Shown here: positions 10,198 through 19,154 of the stretch, one piece after another
Layout of the letters: each line of letters opens with the position of its first letter
Position numbering within the stretch: position 1 is the stretch's first letter
Assembly: GCF_030730925.1 (NCBI RefSeq)
Contig: NZ_JAVAMB010000001.1
Location: forward strand, 496,001 to 560,000
Reading direction: 5' to 3'
Length of the DNA stretch: 64,000 nucleotides
From: Flavobacterium sp. DG2-3
Lineage (GTDB): Bacteria; Bacteroidota; Bacteroidia; Flavobacteriales; Flavobacteriaceae
Translations under genes and position numbers: made by a program
Notes under the pieces: model-generated
Databases searched by the model: none
What the model was told of the DNA's origin: nothing
What the model saw: the letters and a program-made list of their open reading frames with translations, nothing else

Positions 10198-11646
10198 TTA
10201 TTTAATCACGGTTATTGATCCTTTTTTTTCACCTGCATCGCCTTGAATAACATAGTAATAAACTGGATTTACATTCTTAAAATCTATATTGTTTTGAGGC
10301 CAATCGCCTTGGTAATTCACCACATCCAAAACCATATCTCCGTTTGAACTGATGATCATTACTTTTGTATTTGCATTCTTATATTCATCTGGAATATTCC
10401 AATAAGGAATTGGTCCTCCTAATTTTATAATGTTTGGAATAACACTTGACGGGCCAGATTCTCCGTTTATTCTAAATGAAAATTCTCTGGTAGCAATACA
10501 TCCAGATGCTTGAGAAACTTTAGCTTTATAGTTACCTTTTACGGCCACTACATAAGAGCTTGAAGTTTCGTTAGGAATTAAGTTGTCATTCAAATACCAC
10601 TCATAAGTAGGATCTACAGCATCTGTTGTTATGCTAACCGTTACAGTTTCTCCTTCACTTAATTTGTATCCGTCCTCAGCATCTATACTTGCATTGAAAC
10701 CATTGCTTTGAAGATTAATGCTTCCTATAGCGGTACATCCTCCAAAATCGACTTCTACAGAATAAACTCCTGATTCATTTGTTGAATAGGTTCTATTAGT
10801 AGCGCCATTGATATTATTACCGTCTTTTTTCCATTGATACTTGTTTCCTGATGTTGCAGTTAAAACAGTTCCTGTACCACTTGCACAAAATGGATTTCCT
10901 AGACTAGAAGTAATAGTAACAGCAGAACCTGAACTAGAAGAAACAACATCAACTCTATTAGAACTAATATTTGCTTCCGTACATACACCATAATCAATTT
11001 CAGAATAATATTGTCCTGGAGCATTAACTACTAAAGAAGTGCCAGACTGTCCAGAAATAACGACATTATCCTTAAACCATCTATATTTTAGTTTTGGAAA
11101 ATTTGCAGGTGATGAATTTGTGTTAGAAGGTGTTTCATTATAAACAGATAATGTTATACTCCCCGAAGAACAGATAGCCGCAGTGGTATTTTTATCATTA
11201 ATGAAATACGAAGCTTCATAAGATTTAAAATAAGCTCCAAAAGATGTATTTCCTAAAGAGTTTCTAAATCTTTGACTTACTGCACCGGTCGAACTTTTAA
11301 TTCTTAAACTGTAAATATCAGAACCTGTTAAATCAGCAGGCACAGCAAACTTAATAGTCTGCTGTGTTGCTGATGTATTTATTACTTGAAGTGTTGTAGT
11401 CGAAGTGGGAGTTGTAAAACTGCCTGTATTATCTGAAAGTTCTACCTGAAAAGTAGTTCCTGCAGGAAAATCAACATAACTAAAAGTTGCAAAAAATTCA
11501 TTGAACGAATTCCCTGCACAAAGCTTTTCTAGTCCATCTAATTGCTGAGGCACTATAGTTTGGGCATAAGAATTCGATCTAGCAAATAATAGTATGCTAA
11601 ATAGTATTATAACTTTAAAAAAAGATAAAGTAATTTTTTGAATCAT
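10198..11646 (-). CDS. sprC: SprC-like secreted protein with Ig-like domains and T9SS type B C-terminal domain
   Basis: 482 residues. A signal peptide occupies 1-29 (...FARSNSYAQ). Two or three Ig/PKD-like domains follow (YRWFKDNVVISGQSG, YQWKKDGNNINGATN, YEWYLNDNLIPNETS). The last 79 residues fit the gliding-motility-associated C-terminal domain: PNIIKLGGPIPYWNIPDEYK, KVMIISSNGDMV, GDWP, PVYYYVIQ, then KKGSITVIK. That domain directs type IX secretion in Bacteroidota, although the usual TPNGDG motif is replaced here. The gene overlaps the upstream gene by 4 bp and is followed 1 bp later by sprD, so the three are translationally coupled. In F. johnsoniae sprC is needed for colony spreading. 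The name is assigned from operon position and domain type. Confidence 0.82.
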   Translation of the reverse strand: MIQKITLSFFKVIILFSILLFARSNSYAQTIVPQQLDGLEKLCAGNSFNEFFATFSYVDFPAGTTFQVELSDNTGSFTTPTSTTTLQVINTSATQQTIKFAVPADLTGSDIYSLRIKSSTGAVSQRFRNSLGNTSFGAYFKSYEASYFINDKNTTAAICSSGSITLSVYNETPSNTNSSPANFPKLKYRWFKDNVVISGQSGTSLVVNAPGQYYSEIDYGVCTEANISSNRVDVVSSSSGSAVTITSSLGNPFCASGTGTVLTATSGNKYQWKKDGNNINGATNRTYSTNESGVYSVEVDFGGCTAIGSINLQSNGFNASIDAEDGYKLSEGETVTVSITTDAVDPTYEWYLNDNLIPNETSSSYVVAVKGNYKAKVSQASGCIATREFSFRINGESGPSSVIPNIIKLGGPIPYWNIPDEYKNANTKVMIISSNGDMVLDVVNYQGDWPQNNIDFKNVNPVYYYVIQGDAGEKKGSITVIK

Positions 11647-12047
11647 ATAGTGCGTGTTCTTGCTAGATCTATACGCTCAAAAAACAGAATATCTATAAAT
11701 GTTTCTGAGAAATCATATTTGTAGTTTTCAATTACTTCTTTTGCAATAATTGAAGTTGCCGCAAATGATGAATTTTCTTCGCAATTATTAGATACAGTAT
11801 TTGACTCAGCCGCTATAGTAAGGCTTTCCTTGGGGGTGGAAATCCCTACTATAGACTGATTTAAATTACTTGTTTTGCCGTTTTCAATAACAGCAATGTT
11901 GTTGTTTTGGTTATTGCAAGCCGTTAAACCACACTCAGAAACAGCAGCCTTAGTAGGATTTTCTGCCGTGTTCTGTGCATATAGAGTTAACGATATAGGC
12001 GAAACCAAAAATATTATATATAAAAAATATTTTTTCGTAGATACCAT
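11643..12047 (-). CDS. Small secreted protein of the spr operon
   Basis: 134 residues from the ATG at 12047. That start is preferred over one 13 codons upstream because it gives a proper signal peptide (MVSTKKYFLYIIFLVSPISL followed by TLYAQ). The mature part is Asn/Ser/Thr-rich with Cys pairs and no domain I recognise. It ends in a conserved-looking FIDILFFERIDLARTRTI. Its stop overlaps the sprC start (ATGA). The F. johnsoniae operon also carries three genes of unclear role upstream of sprC, and this is probably one of them. Function is unknown; an export or adhesin-assembly accessory role is a guess from context. Confidence 0.72.
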   Translation of the reverse strand: MVSTKKYFLYIIFLVSPISLTLYAQNTAENPTKAAVSECGLTACNNQNNNIAVIENGKTSNLNQSIVGISTPKESLTIAAESNTVSNNCEENSSFAATSIIAKEVIENYKYDFSETFIDILFFERIDLARTRTI

Positions 12048-12149
12048 TATGTCTTGATCTTTATTTGGGCCCGTAAGACGATACATAAATTGTGTCTGGG
12101 GACTTAATTAATAAAATTTACGCGAGGGAAATAAAAATCGAAACTATGT

Positions 12150-13439
12150 CTATTTGCCGCTAGAAGCTGTGATTTTTCCTAATTGTAATCTGAAATCAGG
12201 TTTCTTAGGATTGAAGATGTCAATGAATGTTTCTTTGTTATCACTTTGAGAGTAAACATTAAAGAAAACACTGTTTCCATACCAGCTTTCTAAATCTTCA
12301 TTGTTAGAATTGTACTCTGTAAAGATGTTTCCATTACATAGGTTAAAGTACATTTCTTCAAATTTGATTTTTTTAAGGTTGGCATCATTGATCTCAGTTT
12401 TGCTGTCCAATAATACTGCAGGGTTAAATCCAGAGATTACACTTCTTTTCATTTCAAGAGAAGCGCCTTCTGCAACATATACAGCTTCTTTTACTAAACC
12501 TGCTTGAATATCAGCTTTAATATTTTCACTGTCGTTAACCATAGTAATATTGCTAGCAACAACTAGCGTTTGTTTTTTAGTAAAGTCTGTTTCACTTTTC
12601 TTTTCAAAAGATCTTACCTCCATACAACGAGATCCATCTTTAGTACTTGAGAAGTAAGAAGATCTAACTGCTAGAGAGTTGAAGAAACGGCATTGCGCGC
12701 CTTGAGAAAATTTAAAGTCATCGTTAACTGATTTATAAGAAACGAATTTTGTAGCATTTAAGTCACCACCCAAGATTCCGAAAGAATCTCCTCCTGCGTA
12801 GCTCACCATAACGTTTTCAAGTACAGTTTTGTTTCCAACTGCAGCAAGTGTCAACGCATTGAAAGTATCTAGACCTTTTACTTTTTTTCCAGCAAACTCA
12901 ATTCTTACGAATCTTAAAATTCCAGAGTTTGAAGCTACGTTGTCTCCACCGTAAGTAGTCATTGTTGGATCAAGATCTAGGTTATAAGAACCTACATTTC
13001 CAAATTTATTAATAGGTGCATCACCAAGGATTACGATTCCACCCCAATCTCCAGCTTTTTTCATGCTGCGGTTTGAAGTAAATACAATTGGATCTGTTTC
13101 TAAACCGTCAGCCACTAATTGTGCTCCTTTAGTAATTACTAATGTTCCTTTAGTTTCGAAATCACCAATAATTACAGTTCCTGGCTCAATAGTTAAAACT
13201 GCATTGTTTGTAACATATACGTTTCCTTGCAAAACGTAAATATTTCTTTTAAGCAATTTAGTATTAACAGAAATATTTCCTGCCAAAATTTGGTTTGCTT
13301 CTCCATAGTCAACTTTATTAGGCTTAAACTCGGTCCAGTTGTTTAACCAATTGGTGTAGCCCATAATTCCTTTCTCTTGTTGAGCATTCATACTCGCCAC
13401 TGTCAAAAGAACGCAGATTAATTGAGTAATTTTTTTCAT
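12150..13439 (-). CDS. Secreted beta-helix-like protein of the spr operon
   Basis: 429 residues with a 20-residue signal peptide (MKKITQLICVLLTVASMNAQ). Residues about 60-330 look like a right-handed beta-helix: short repeats such as NIYVLQGNVYVTNNAVLTIE, GDWGGIVILGDAPIN and RFVRIEFAG, the pattern seen in many Bacteroidota secreted proteins that otherwise end in a sorting domain. No recognisable type IX C-terminal domain is present, so it may stay in the periplasm or outer membrane. It is the second gene of the presumed operon, 102 bp upstream of the next gene and 191 bp after the first, with a hairpin in that gap. Function is unknown. Confidence 0.78.
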   Translation of the reverse strand: MKKITQLICVLLTVASMNAQQEKGIMGYTNWLNNWTEFKPNKVDYGEANQILAGNISVNTKLLKRNIYVLQGNVYVTNNAVLTIEPGTVIIGDFETKGTLVITKGAQLVADGLETDPIVFTSNRSMKKAGDWGGIVILGDAPINKFGNVGSYNLDLDPTMTTYGGDNVASNSGILRFVRIEFAGKKVKGLDTFNALTLAAVGNKTVLENVMVSYAGGDSFGILGGDLNATKFVSYKSVNDDFKFSQGAQCRFFNSLAVRSSYFSSTKDGSRCMEVRSFEKKSETDFTKKQTLVVASNITMVNDSENIKADIQAGLVKEAVYVAEGASLEMKRSVISGFNPAVLLDSKTEINDANLKKIKFEEMYFNLCNGNIFTEYNSNNEDLESWYGNSVFFNVYSQSDNKETFIDIFNPKKPDFRLQLGKITASSGK

Positions 13440-13489
13440 GATAAGGGGGTATTACGGTTAATAATAAATTTGGGTATGCGTAAATGAAA

Positions 13490-13540
13490 AAACTCCTCTC
13501 GAGTTTTCCGAAATTTCTCAGAATACTCGAGAATGAGTTC
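13490..13540 (-). terminator. Imperfect long hairpin with U-run between the first two spr-operon genes (possible attenuator)
   Basis: Arms at about 13490-13511 and 13517-13540 pair over roughly 20 bp around CTCGAG cores with a short AAATTTC loop and a few mismatches. On the operon strand the stem is followed by GTTTTTTC, and on the other strand by TTCTTTTTTTATT. It could terminate part of the transcription after the first gene and so make that gene more abundant than the adhesin genes. This is inferred from structure only. Confidence 0.55.
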
Positions 13541-13630
13541 TTTTTTTATTATGTTTCTCAAAAGTGTCCGAATAAATTTTATCCATTTACGTAAACACTT
13601 TCAAAAAGGTTTTAAAAAGATAAAACTTTA

Positions 13631-14083
13631 TTACATTTCGTTCAAGTCGTTGAACTCGTGTAATGATTTCAATGTACTTTCGTAGAACAAAATTGCAGCG
13701 ATTAGATTTCCTTTATCAGAGTAAGGCATCATTTTTCTTTGGAATTCTACAGTTGTATCCAAGAATGTTGATGTACCTACTGCCTGAGCATCTAATATTT
13801 TTTTGTGATCACTATCGTCTGGAATACCAAGGTCAGCCATAGTAACCCCAGGTTTTGTAACCAAAGCAATGTAAGGGAGAGTTTTAACTAATACTTTAAT
13901 ACGCTCGATGTATAATTCCAAAAGTTCTCCCTTCTGCATACCACTCAATTCTTTTTGATCATGGTATTTACGGATAAGAGCAGTTGTACTGATAATACTT
14001 CTCGGTGCGTTTTTAGCTTGTGCCGAAACAGCCGCAGTAGTTAAGATAAAAAAAGCACTAAATAGAATAATTTTCCCTTTCAT
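13631..14083 (-). CDS. Small secreted protein, first gene of the spr operon
   Basis: 150 residues with a signal peptide of about 22 (MKGKIILFSAFFILTTAAVS then AQA). The mature part is predicted helical (LIRKYHDQKELSGMQKGELL, LYIERIKVLVKTLPYIAL) and has no domain I recognise. It lies directly behind the best promoter of the region and before a possible attenuator hairpin, so it may be expressed more strongly than the genes that follow. It corresponds in position to the first of the seven genes of the F. johnsoniae operon. Function is unknown. Confidence 0.75.
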   Translation of the reverse strand: MKGKIILFSAFFILTTAAVSAQAKNAPRSIISTTALIRKYHDQKELSGMQKGELLELYIERIKVLVKTLPYIALVTKPGVTMADLGIPDDSDHKKILDAQAVGTSTFLDTTVEFQRKMMPYSDKGNLIAAILFYESTLKSLHEFNDLNEM

Positions 14084-14117
14084 AGATTCTTATTTTATAA
14101 TTGGTTGTTGATAAAAA

Positions 14118-14147
14118 CAAAAATATATAAATTAACTTAATTAACAA
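14118..14147 (-). promoter_or_regulatory. Promoter of the spr operon
   Basis: On the minus strand TTG (14147-14145), a 19-base spacer and TATTTTTG (14125-14118) match the Bacteroidota sigma-ABfr consensus TTG...TAnnTTTG. Expected start of transcription is near 14112, leaving a leader of about 28 bases before the ATG at 14083. Confidence 0.7.
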
Positions 14148-14464
14148 CTCGAATGGATTTTTTTTTCAAAAAAAAACCTTAAAAAAACCTTAAAAACCAG
14201 CGTTATGTCGAGAAAATGTGCGTTTTAACGCGCTTTTTGTTAAAATTGTTAATATTAAAACAGTAAGATATTGACTATAAAAAATAAAAAATTAACTCTT
14301 TAAATAATCAAAAAATACCTCCTTTTACCGATTTTCGAAAAAAAATATTAACAAAAACATCTTGATATTTACTCACTTGGACATATTTATTAACAAAATT
14401 CTGTCGAAACTGATCTAAAAAAAATCAAAATTACAGTCCATAAATAATCTTACTTCCGAAAATT

Positions 14465-14492
14465 TTTGACTACACATTTTCTTCTATCTTTG
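14465..14492 (+). promoter_or_regulatory. Promoter of holB, very close to the start codon
   Basis: TTTG at 14465-14468, a 16-base spacer and TATCTTTG at 14485-14492. The -7 element ends only 4 bases before the ATG at 14497, so transcription would begin at or next to the A of the start codon and the message would be leaderless or nearly so. Confidence 0.7.
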
Positions 14493-14496
14493 CCCT

Positions 14497-15645
14497 ATGC
14501 AATTTTCTCAAATTTTAGGTCAAGATTACATCAAAAGCCACTTGATAAAAAGTGCTGCTTCTGGTAGAATTCCTCACGCACAATTATTCGTTGGTCCAGA
14601 AGGAAGCGGTACATTAATAACTGCCATTGCGTACGCTCAATATATTTTGTGCGGCAATACCGGCGATGAAAATTCAAACGGAAACGATTCCTGCAATCTA
14701 AAGTTTGATAACATCTCACATCCCGATCTGCATTTTATTTACCCGACTGTCACCACCGAAGATGTAAAAACAAAACCGAAAAGTTTAGATTTTATACAAG
14801 ACTGGCGCAGTTTTATCCAAGAAATGCCATACGGAGGATTATTCGATTGGTACAAAATTCTAGGGGTTCAAAACAAACAAGGAGAAATTCGTGTTGAAGA
14901 TGCACAGGAAGTTTTAAAATCGCTTTCGCTAAAATCTTATGAAGGCGGTTACAAAATCATGATTATTTGGATGGCCGACAAAATGAATATTGCTGCTTCC
15001 AATAAACTGCTGAAACTTTTAGAAGAACCATCAGACAAAACCATGTTTATTCTGATTTCTGAAAACGAAGAAGATATTATCCAAACCATTCGTTCACGCT
15101 GCCAAGTAATCCACTTTAGCGGACTTCCGGAAAAAGTGATCGCTGAAGCTTTGGTTGCTCAAGAAAGTATAGATCCCAATTTAGCTAAGAAAATTGCGCA
15201 TCAAGCTCAAGGAAATTTTAATAAGGCCTTGCATTTGCTAAAAGAAGACGATGACGATCTTCCTTTTGAGCAATGGTTTGTCAATTGGGTTCGAGCTGCT
15301 TTTCGAGCAAAAGGAAATGCCGCTGCAATTCAGGATTTAATTTCGTGGAGCGAGCAGATTGCTGCGCTCGGCCGCGAAAGCCAGAAAAAATTTATTCAAT
15401 ATTGCATCGAAATGTTCCGTCAAGCCCTTATGCTCAATTATCAGGCTCAGAGTTTGGTTTACATCGAACCAAAAGTGGATAAATTTAAACTGGAAAATTT
15501 TGCACCGTTTGTCAACGGAAATAATATTCACGAAATATTCAAAGAACTTTCAGATGCGATGTATCACATTGAAAGAAATGGAAATGCAAAAATAATCCTT
15601 ACCGATTTATCGATCAAATTGACTCGTTTAATTCATAAAAAATAA
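14497..15645 (+). CDS. holB: DNA polymerase III delta' subunit (clamp-loader ATPase-fold protein)
   Basis: 382 residues. The N-terminus (FSQILGQDYIKSHLIKSAAS, GRIPHAQLFVGPEGSGT) is the clamp-loader AAA+ fold with a degenerate P-loop (GPEGSGT), as expected for the non-hydrolysing delta' subunit. Also visible are LLKLLEEPSD at about 170 and the sensor IRSRCQVIHF at about 200, which are family hallmarks. The length is longer than the E. coli protein (334) but usual for Bacteroidota. It helps load the sliding clamp on DNA. It is followed 7 bp later by a DoxX gene on the same strand. The start is fixed by the conserved N-terminus. Confidence 0.9.
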   Translation: MQFSQILGQDYIKSHLIKSAASGRIPHAQLFVGPEGSGTLITAIAYAQYILCGNTGDENSNGNDSCNLKFDNISHPDLHFIYPTVTTEDVKTKPKSLDFIQDWRSFIQEMPYGGLFDWYKILGVQNKQGEIRVEDAQEVLKSLSLKSYEGGYKIMIIWMADKMNIAASNKLLKLLEEPSDKTMFILISENEEDIIQTIRSRCQVIHFSGLPEKVIAEALVAQESIDPNLAKKIAHQAQGNFNKALHLLKEDDDDLPFEQWFVNWVRAAFRAKGNAAAIQDLISWSEQIAALGRESQKKFIQYCIEMFRQALMLNYQAQSLVYIEPKVDKFKLENFAPFVNGNNIHEIFKELSDAMYHIERNGNAKIILTDLSIKLTRLIHKK

Positions 15646-15652
15646 TTCATCA

Positions 15653-16036
15653 ATGAACAATGTTGCCTCAATTTTACTTTTAGCTTTTTTAGCTTTAACT
15701 TTTTTACAATCGGGTTACGAAAAAATTTTTTATTGGAAAGATAATGTAGCTTGGCTGAAAGAGCATTTTGCCAAAACTCCATTAAAAAATCAAGTTCCGT
15801 TAGCACTAATGCATTTATTAATTTTAGAATTGATTTCTGGAATTTTATGTGTTGTTGGAGCAATTCAATTATTCACAAATAACGGAAGAGAATTCGGTTT
15901 TTACGGAGCTATCTTTTCATGCATTTGTTTGCTAATGATGCTTTTCGGACAAAGACTTGCTAAAGATTACGATGGTGCGAGAACCATTGTCATTTATTTT
16001 ATACCAGCTGTAATGGCTGTTTATTGGTTGAATTAA
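15653..16036 (+). CDS. DoxX-family inner-membrane protein
   Basis: 127 residues with four predicted membrane helices: about 4-20 (ILLLAFLALTFLQSGYEK), 50-70 (LALMHLLILELISGILCVVG), 80-98 and 107-125. The helix-1 motif LQSGYEKIF and the length fit the DoxX/SURF4-like family. It starts 7 bp after holB and is probably co-transcribed. Members occur in respiratory and redox-stress settings, but no substrate can be read from the sequence. Confidence 0.75.
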   Translation: MNNVASILLLAFLALTFLQSGYEKIFYWKDNVAWLKEHFAKTPLKNQVPLALMHLLILELISGILCVVGAIQLFTNNGREFGFYGAIFSCICLLMMLFGQRLAKDYDGARTIVIYFIPAVMAVYWLN

Positions 16037-16133
16037 CAACCTCAATTATTAAAAAAATACCACAGATTTCACAGTTTGAAAGGATTAAAAATCGCTGTAG
16101 ACTGCGGAAAATAAATTTTATTATTCAAAAAAA

Positions 16134-16643
16134 ATGAATCCAAAACATCCTTCAGAATCCTTAACTATTTTAACTGATTTAGTTTTACCGAGCGAAACAA
16201 ATCCTTTAAACAATCTTTTTGGCGGTGAGTTATTAGCCAGAATGGATCGCGCCGCAAGTATTGCCGCTCGCAGACATTCGCGCCGAATTGTTGTAACGGC
16301 TTCTGTAAATCACGTAGCTTTTAACAGAGCTATTTCGCTTGGAAGCGTTGTAACCGTAGAAGCAAAAGTTTCAAGATCTTTCAAAAGTTCGATGGAAGTT
16401 TTTATAGATGTCTGGGTAGAAGACCGCGAGTCTGGAAACAGAACCAAAGCCAATGAAGCTATCTATACGTTTGTTGCTGTAGACGACACCGGAAGACCAG
16501 TTGAAGTTCCTGCAATTGTACCAGAAACCGAACTAGAAATCCAGCGTTTTGATGCGGCGTTGCGTCGTAAGCAGTTGAGTTTATTACTTGCTGGTAAAAT
16601 AAAACCATCAGATGCTACAGAATTGAAAGCTTTATTTTTATAG
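16134..16643 (+). CDS. Acyl-CoA thioesterase, hotdog fold (YciA/ACOT type)
   Basis: 169 residues forming one hotdog domain. The segment NPLNNLFGGELLARMDRAAS matches the conserved N-loop-G-G-x-L-M-D region where Asn and Asp activate water. FVAVDDTGRPVEVP near 115-130 is the family's C-terminal strand. It hydrolyses acyl-CoA to free fatty acid and CoA in the cytosol. The start ATG follows a poly-A leader. It stands alone between the DoxX gene and recA. Confidence 0.85.
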   Translation: MNPKHPSESLTILTDLVLPSETNPLNNLFGGELLARMDRAASIAARRHSRRIVVTASVNHVAFNRAISLGSVVTVEAKVSRSFKSSMEVFIDVWVEDRESGNRTKANEAIYTFVAVDDTGRPVEVPAIVPETELEIQRFDAALRRKQLSLLLAGKIKPSDATELKALFL

Positions 16644-16786
16644 TCCAATTTTGATACAAATTGGAACAATCAAACTTCTAAAAAAGAAGTAATTTTACAA
16701 ACTGTAAAAATAAAAACCAGAATTAAGAAAGAATTTTCTTAATTTTATCCAATAAGACAAAACTAATAATTTAGATATTTTAGAAA

Positions 16787-17794
16787 ATGAGTTCAGACAA
16801 AGAAGCCAAATTAAAAGCACTGCAATTAACGCTTGACAAACTTGACAAAACCTACGGAAAAGGAACCGTAATGAAAATGGGCGACAGAGCCATTGTAGAA
16901 GTAGAAACGATTTCTTCTGGCTCATTAGGAGTTGACTTAGCACTTGGTGTAAACGGATATCCTAAAGGAAGAATTATCGAAATTTATGGTCCAGAATCTT
17001 CTGGAAAAACTACTTTGACGCTTCACGCGATTGCAGAAGCTCAAAAAGCTGGCGGTATTGCCGCTTTTATCGATGCCGAGCACGCATTTGATAGAAATTA
17101 TGCTGAAAAATTAAATGTTGATATTGAGAATTTAATTATTTCTCAGCCAGACAACGGAGAGCAAGCTTTAGAAATTGCCGAAAATCTTATCCGTTCTGGA
17201 GCTATAGACATTGTTGTAATTGACTCTGTTGCTGCTTTAACTCCAAAAAGTGAAATCGAAGGCGAAATGGGAGATTCAAAAATGGGTCTTCACGCACGTT
17301 TGATGTCTCAGGCTTTGAGAAAACTTACTGGAACTATCAGCAAAACAAATTGTACGGTTTTCTTTATCAACCAGCTTCGTGAGAAAATTGGTGTTATGTT
17401 CGGAAATCCAGAAACTACAACTGGAGGTAACGCACTTAAATTTTATGCTTCTGTTCGTTTAGATATTCGTCGTTCTGCTCAAATTAAAGATGGTGAAAAC
17501 GTAATCGGAAACAGAACTAAAGTTAAAATCGTTAAAAACAAAGTGGCACCGCCATTCAAAACTGCCGAATTTGACATTATGTACGGAGAAGGTGTTTCTA
17601 AAACTGGTGAAATCTTAGATTTAGCAGTAGAATTTGATATCGTTAAAAAAGCAGGATCTTGGTTTAGCTATGGTGATACAAAATTAGGACAAGGTCGTGA
17701 TGCTGTTAAAACTTTAATTAAAGATAATCCAGAACTTGCTGAAGAACTGGAAATTAAAATTAAAGAACACATAAAAGAATTGGCAAATGCCTAA
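16787..17794 (+). CDS. recA: Recombinase RecA
   Basis: 335 residues, close to the usual 340-350. Walker A is GPESSGKT at 68-75, Walker B lies in [12 protein letters not shown] near 140-150, and the L2-region [20 protein letters not shown] is intact. It forms ATP-dependent filaments on single-stranded DNA for recombination and activates the SOS response. No LexA-type operator is evident in the 140 bp upstream. A strong terminator follows at 17821. Confidence 0.97.
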   Translation: MSSDKEAKLKALQLTLDKLDKTYGKGTVMKMGDRAIVEVETISSGSLGVDLALGVNGYPKGRIIEIYGPESSGKTTLTLHAIAEAQKAGGIAAFIDAEHAFDRNYAEKLNVDIENLIISQPDNGEQALEIAENLIRSGAIDIVVIDSVAALTPKSEIEGEMGDSKMGLHARLMSQALRKLTGTISKTNCTVFFINQLREKIGVMFGNPETTTGGNALKFYASVRLDIRRSAQIKDGENVIGNRTKVKIVKNKVAPPFKTAEFDIMYGEGVSKTGEILDLAVEFDIVKKAGSWFSYGDTKLGQGRDAVKTLIKDNPELAEELEIKIKEHIKELANA

Positions 17795-17820
17795 AAAATA
17801 AGTCAAAAAAAGACGCTTAA

Positions 17821-17860
17821 AAAGCCGAGTGATGATACAAAAATCACTCGGCTTTTTTAT
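17821..17860 (+). terminator. Terminator after recA
   Basis: AAAGCCGAGTGAT (17821-17833) pairs with ATCACTCGGCTTT (17843-17855) and is followed by a T-run: a GC-rich 13-bp stem with U-tract. Confidence 0.88.
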
Positions 17861-18143
17861 TTTGAAAAAAAATTAAACTTTTCACGCAACCTTTTGATCA
17901 AACTTCCATCTGTATAAAAAAGCAGTTTATGATTGGTACTGCCATATATCAATTTGCGGTTTTTTTAGAATTTACGTTGGTTGGTTATTTGAGTAAAAAA
18001 TCCGTTGGTCTTCAAACTAACGGGTTTTTGTTAAATTTTAAATTCCAACGCAACCTTTTAAATTTTCCTACATCTATAATAATGTGACATTAACTTGAGT
18101 TATTAACTAAACTCTTTATTATCAACCATTAATGTTTTTAACC
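17861..18143. repeat. Gene-free stretch with a duplicated ACGCAACCTTTT...CATCT motif
   Basis: ACGCAACCTTTT occurs at 17884-17895 and 18048-18059. Each copy is followed by a related CATCTGTATAA or CATCTATAATAA. Between the copies is a hairpin (CCGTTGGT/ACTAACGG at about 18002-18022) followed by GTTTTTG. The second copy lies about 85 bases upstream of a 34-codon frame. The segment may hold a leader or small RNA. I see no convincing gene in it. Confidence 0.45.
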
Positions 18144-18248
18144 ATGAAAGAAAAAATAGAATTGTTGTACAGTAAAAACCGAAGAAAAACCAAATTGAAA
18201 TTTAAAAAAGTATTGCGTTTTATTTCAGAAAAGATAATTCACAGATAA
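18144..18248 (+). CDS. Possible 34-residue basic peptide
   Basis: ATG at 18144, stop at 18246-18248. The peptide begins MKEKIELLYSKNRRKTKLKF and is rich in Lys and Arg. It sits between a hairpin-containing leader and a strong terminator (18286-18322), which supports a short transcript here. The family is not recognised. It could equally be a non-coding RNA that happens to contain an open frame. Confidence 0.4.
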   Translation: MKEKIELLYSKNRRKTKLKFKKVLRFISEKIIHR

Positions 18249-18285
18249 TAACTTTTGAATAAAAATAGGGGGTTTTTAATTCAAA

Positions 18286-18322
18286 AAAAAGCCGGTAGAT
18301 CTAATCAATCTACCGGCTTTTT
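18286..18322. terminator. Bidirectional terminator
   Basis: AAAAAGCCGGTAGAT (18286-18300) pairs exactly with ATCTACCGGCTTTTT (18308-18322) around a 7-base loop, giving a U-run on both strands. It serves the short rightward transcript and the leftward acyltransferase gene that stops at 18347. Confidence 0.88.
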
Positions 18323-18346
18323 GTATTTTACATAATGTTTTTATGG

Positions 18347-19087
18347 TTATTTCTGAAAATCAATCAAACCATTGTAAATTAAAGTCCTAACTTGTTCTTT
18401 CAATTCTTTTCTGTGATCAATCGTTAATCCTTCAGTTTCTACGAAAGGTAAAATTCGCGCGCGCATTTTTCCTGGACTTCCGCTCATAAACGTATAAGAA
18501 AAGCGTTCTTTATTGTCAGGAAAAACAATCGGCACAATCGGAATTTGATGTTCGATAGCCAATCGGAATGCACCGTCCTTAAACTCATCCAATAAAATAC
18601 TTTCGTCATCTGGAACTCCACCTTCAGGGAAAATGCAAATGCTTAAACCTTGATTTAATCGGTTTTGAGCTCTTTTGAAAACTTCGTTTTTACTTTTAGA
18701 TGAGCTTCTATCAACTAAAATACAAGTTCGTTTATAGAAAAATCCAAAAAGCGGAATCTTCACAAGTTCCTTTTTTCCAACAAAAACAAACGGATTTTTA
18801 ATTAAAGCCAGCATAAGCATAATATCAGTCATCGAGGTGTGGTTGGCCACGATCATATAACTTTTGCCTTTAATGAGCTTCTGTTCGCGTTTTACGGTAT
18901 AATAAAAGCCCATTCCGAAAAGGATAAATTTGGACCAGATTCGAGCCATCTTAAAGAAATACGGATATCCCTTTTCTGAGATAATAGAAATTAATAAAAA
19001 TGGCAGCATAATTAATATCGGAACCGCCATCAAAACGTAGAACCAAATACGCCAAAGAATCCAAAAAGCAATTTTAAATATTTTCAT
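18347..19087 (-). CDS. 1-acyl-glycerol-3-phosphate acyltransferase family protein (PlsC-like)
   Basis: 246 residues. One or two N-terminal membrane helices (about 5-37) precede the PlsC domain with NHTSMTD at 82-88 (catalytic H-x4-D) and FPEGG at 153-157 (substrate phosphate binding). It should transfer an acyl group to a lysophospholipid at the inner membrane. It is monocistronic, closed by the terminator at 18286-18322. The exact acceptor cannot be read, so I leave the symbol empty. Confidence 0.85.
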   Translation of the reverse strand: MKIFKIAFWILWRIWFYVLMAVPILIMLPFLLISIISEKGYPYFFKMARIWSKFILFGMGFYYTVKREQKLIKGKSYMIVANHTSMTDIMLMLALIKNPFVFVGKKELVKIPLFGFFYKRTCILVDRSSSKSKNEVFKRAQNRLNQGLSICIFPEGGVPDDESILLDEFKDGAFRLAIEHQIPIVPIVFPDNKERFSYTFMSGSPGKMRARILPFVETEGLTIDHRKELKEQVRTLIYNGLIDFQK

Positions 19088-19154
19088 AGATTCAAATGTA
19101 AGAAACCGAAATGAATTTTATAGAGATTTTTTATCCGAGTATACTAGAAATTGT

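Larger units (their letters stand above)
14084..14496. other. Divergent AT-rich intergenic region between the spr operon and holB
   Basis: 413 bases without a gene. It holds the leftward promoter at 14118-14147 and the rightward one at 14465-14492. Between them are A/T runs and a small GCGTT/AACGC hairpin near 14220. I see no further reading frame or RNA gene. Confidence 0.7.

Noticed and set aside
17931..18086. 51-codon frame starting MIGTAIYQF
   Set aside because: It crosses a hairpin and the second ACGCAACC motif, and has no leader or family resemblance.
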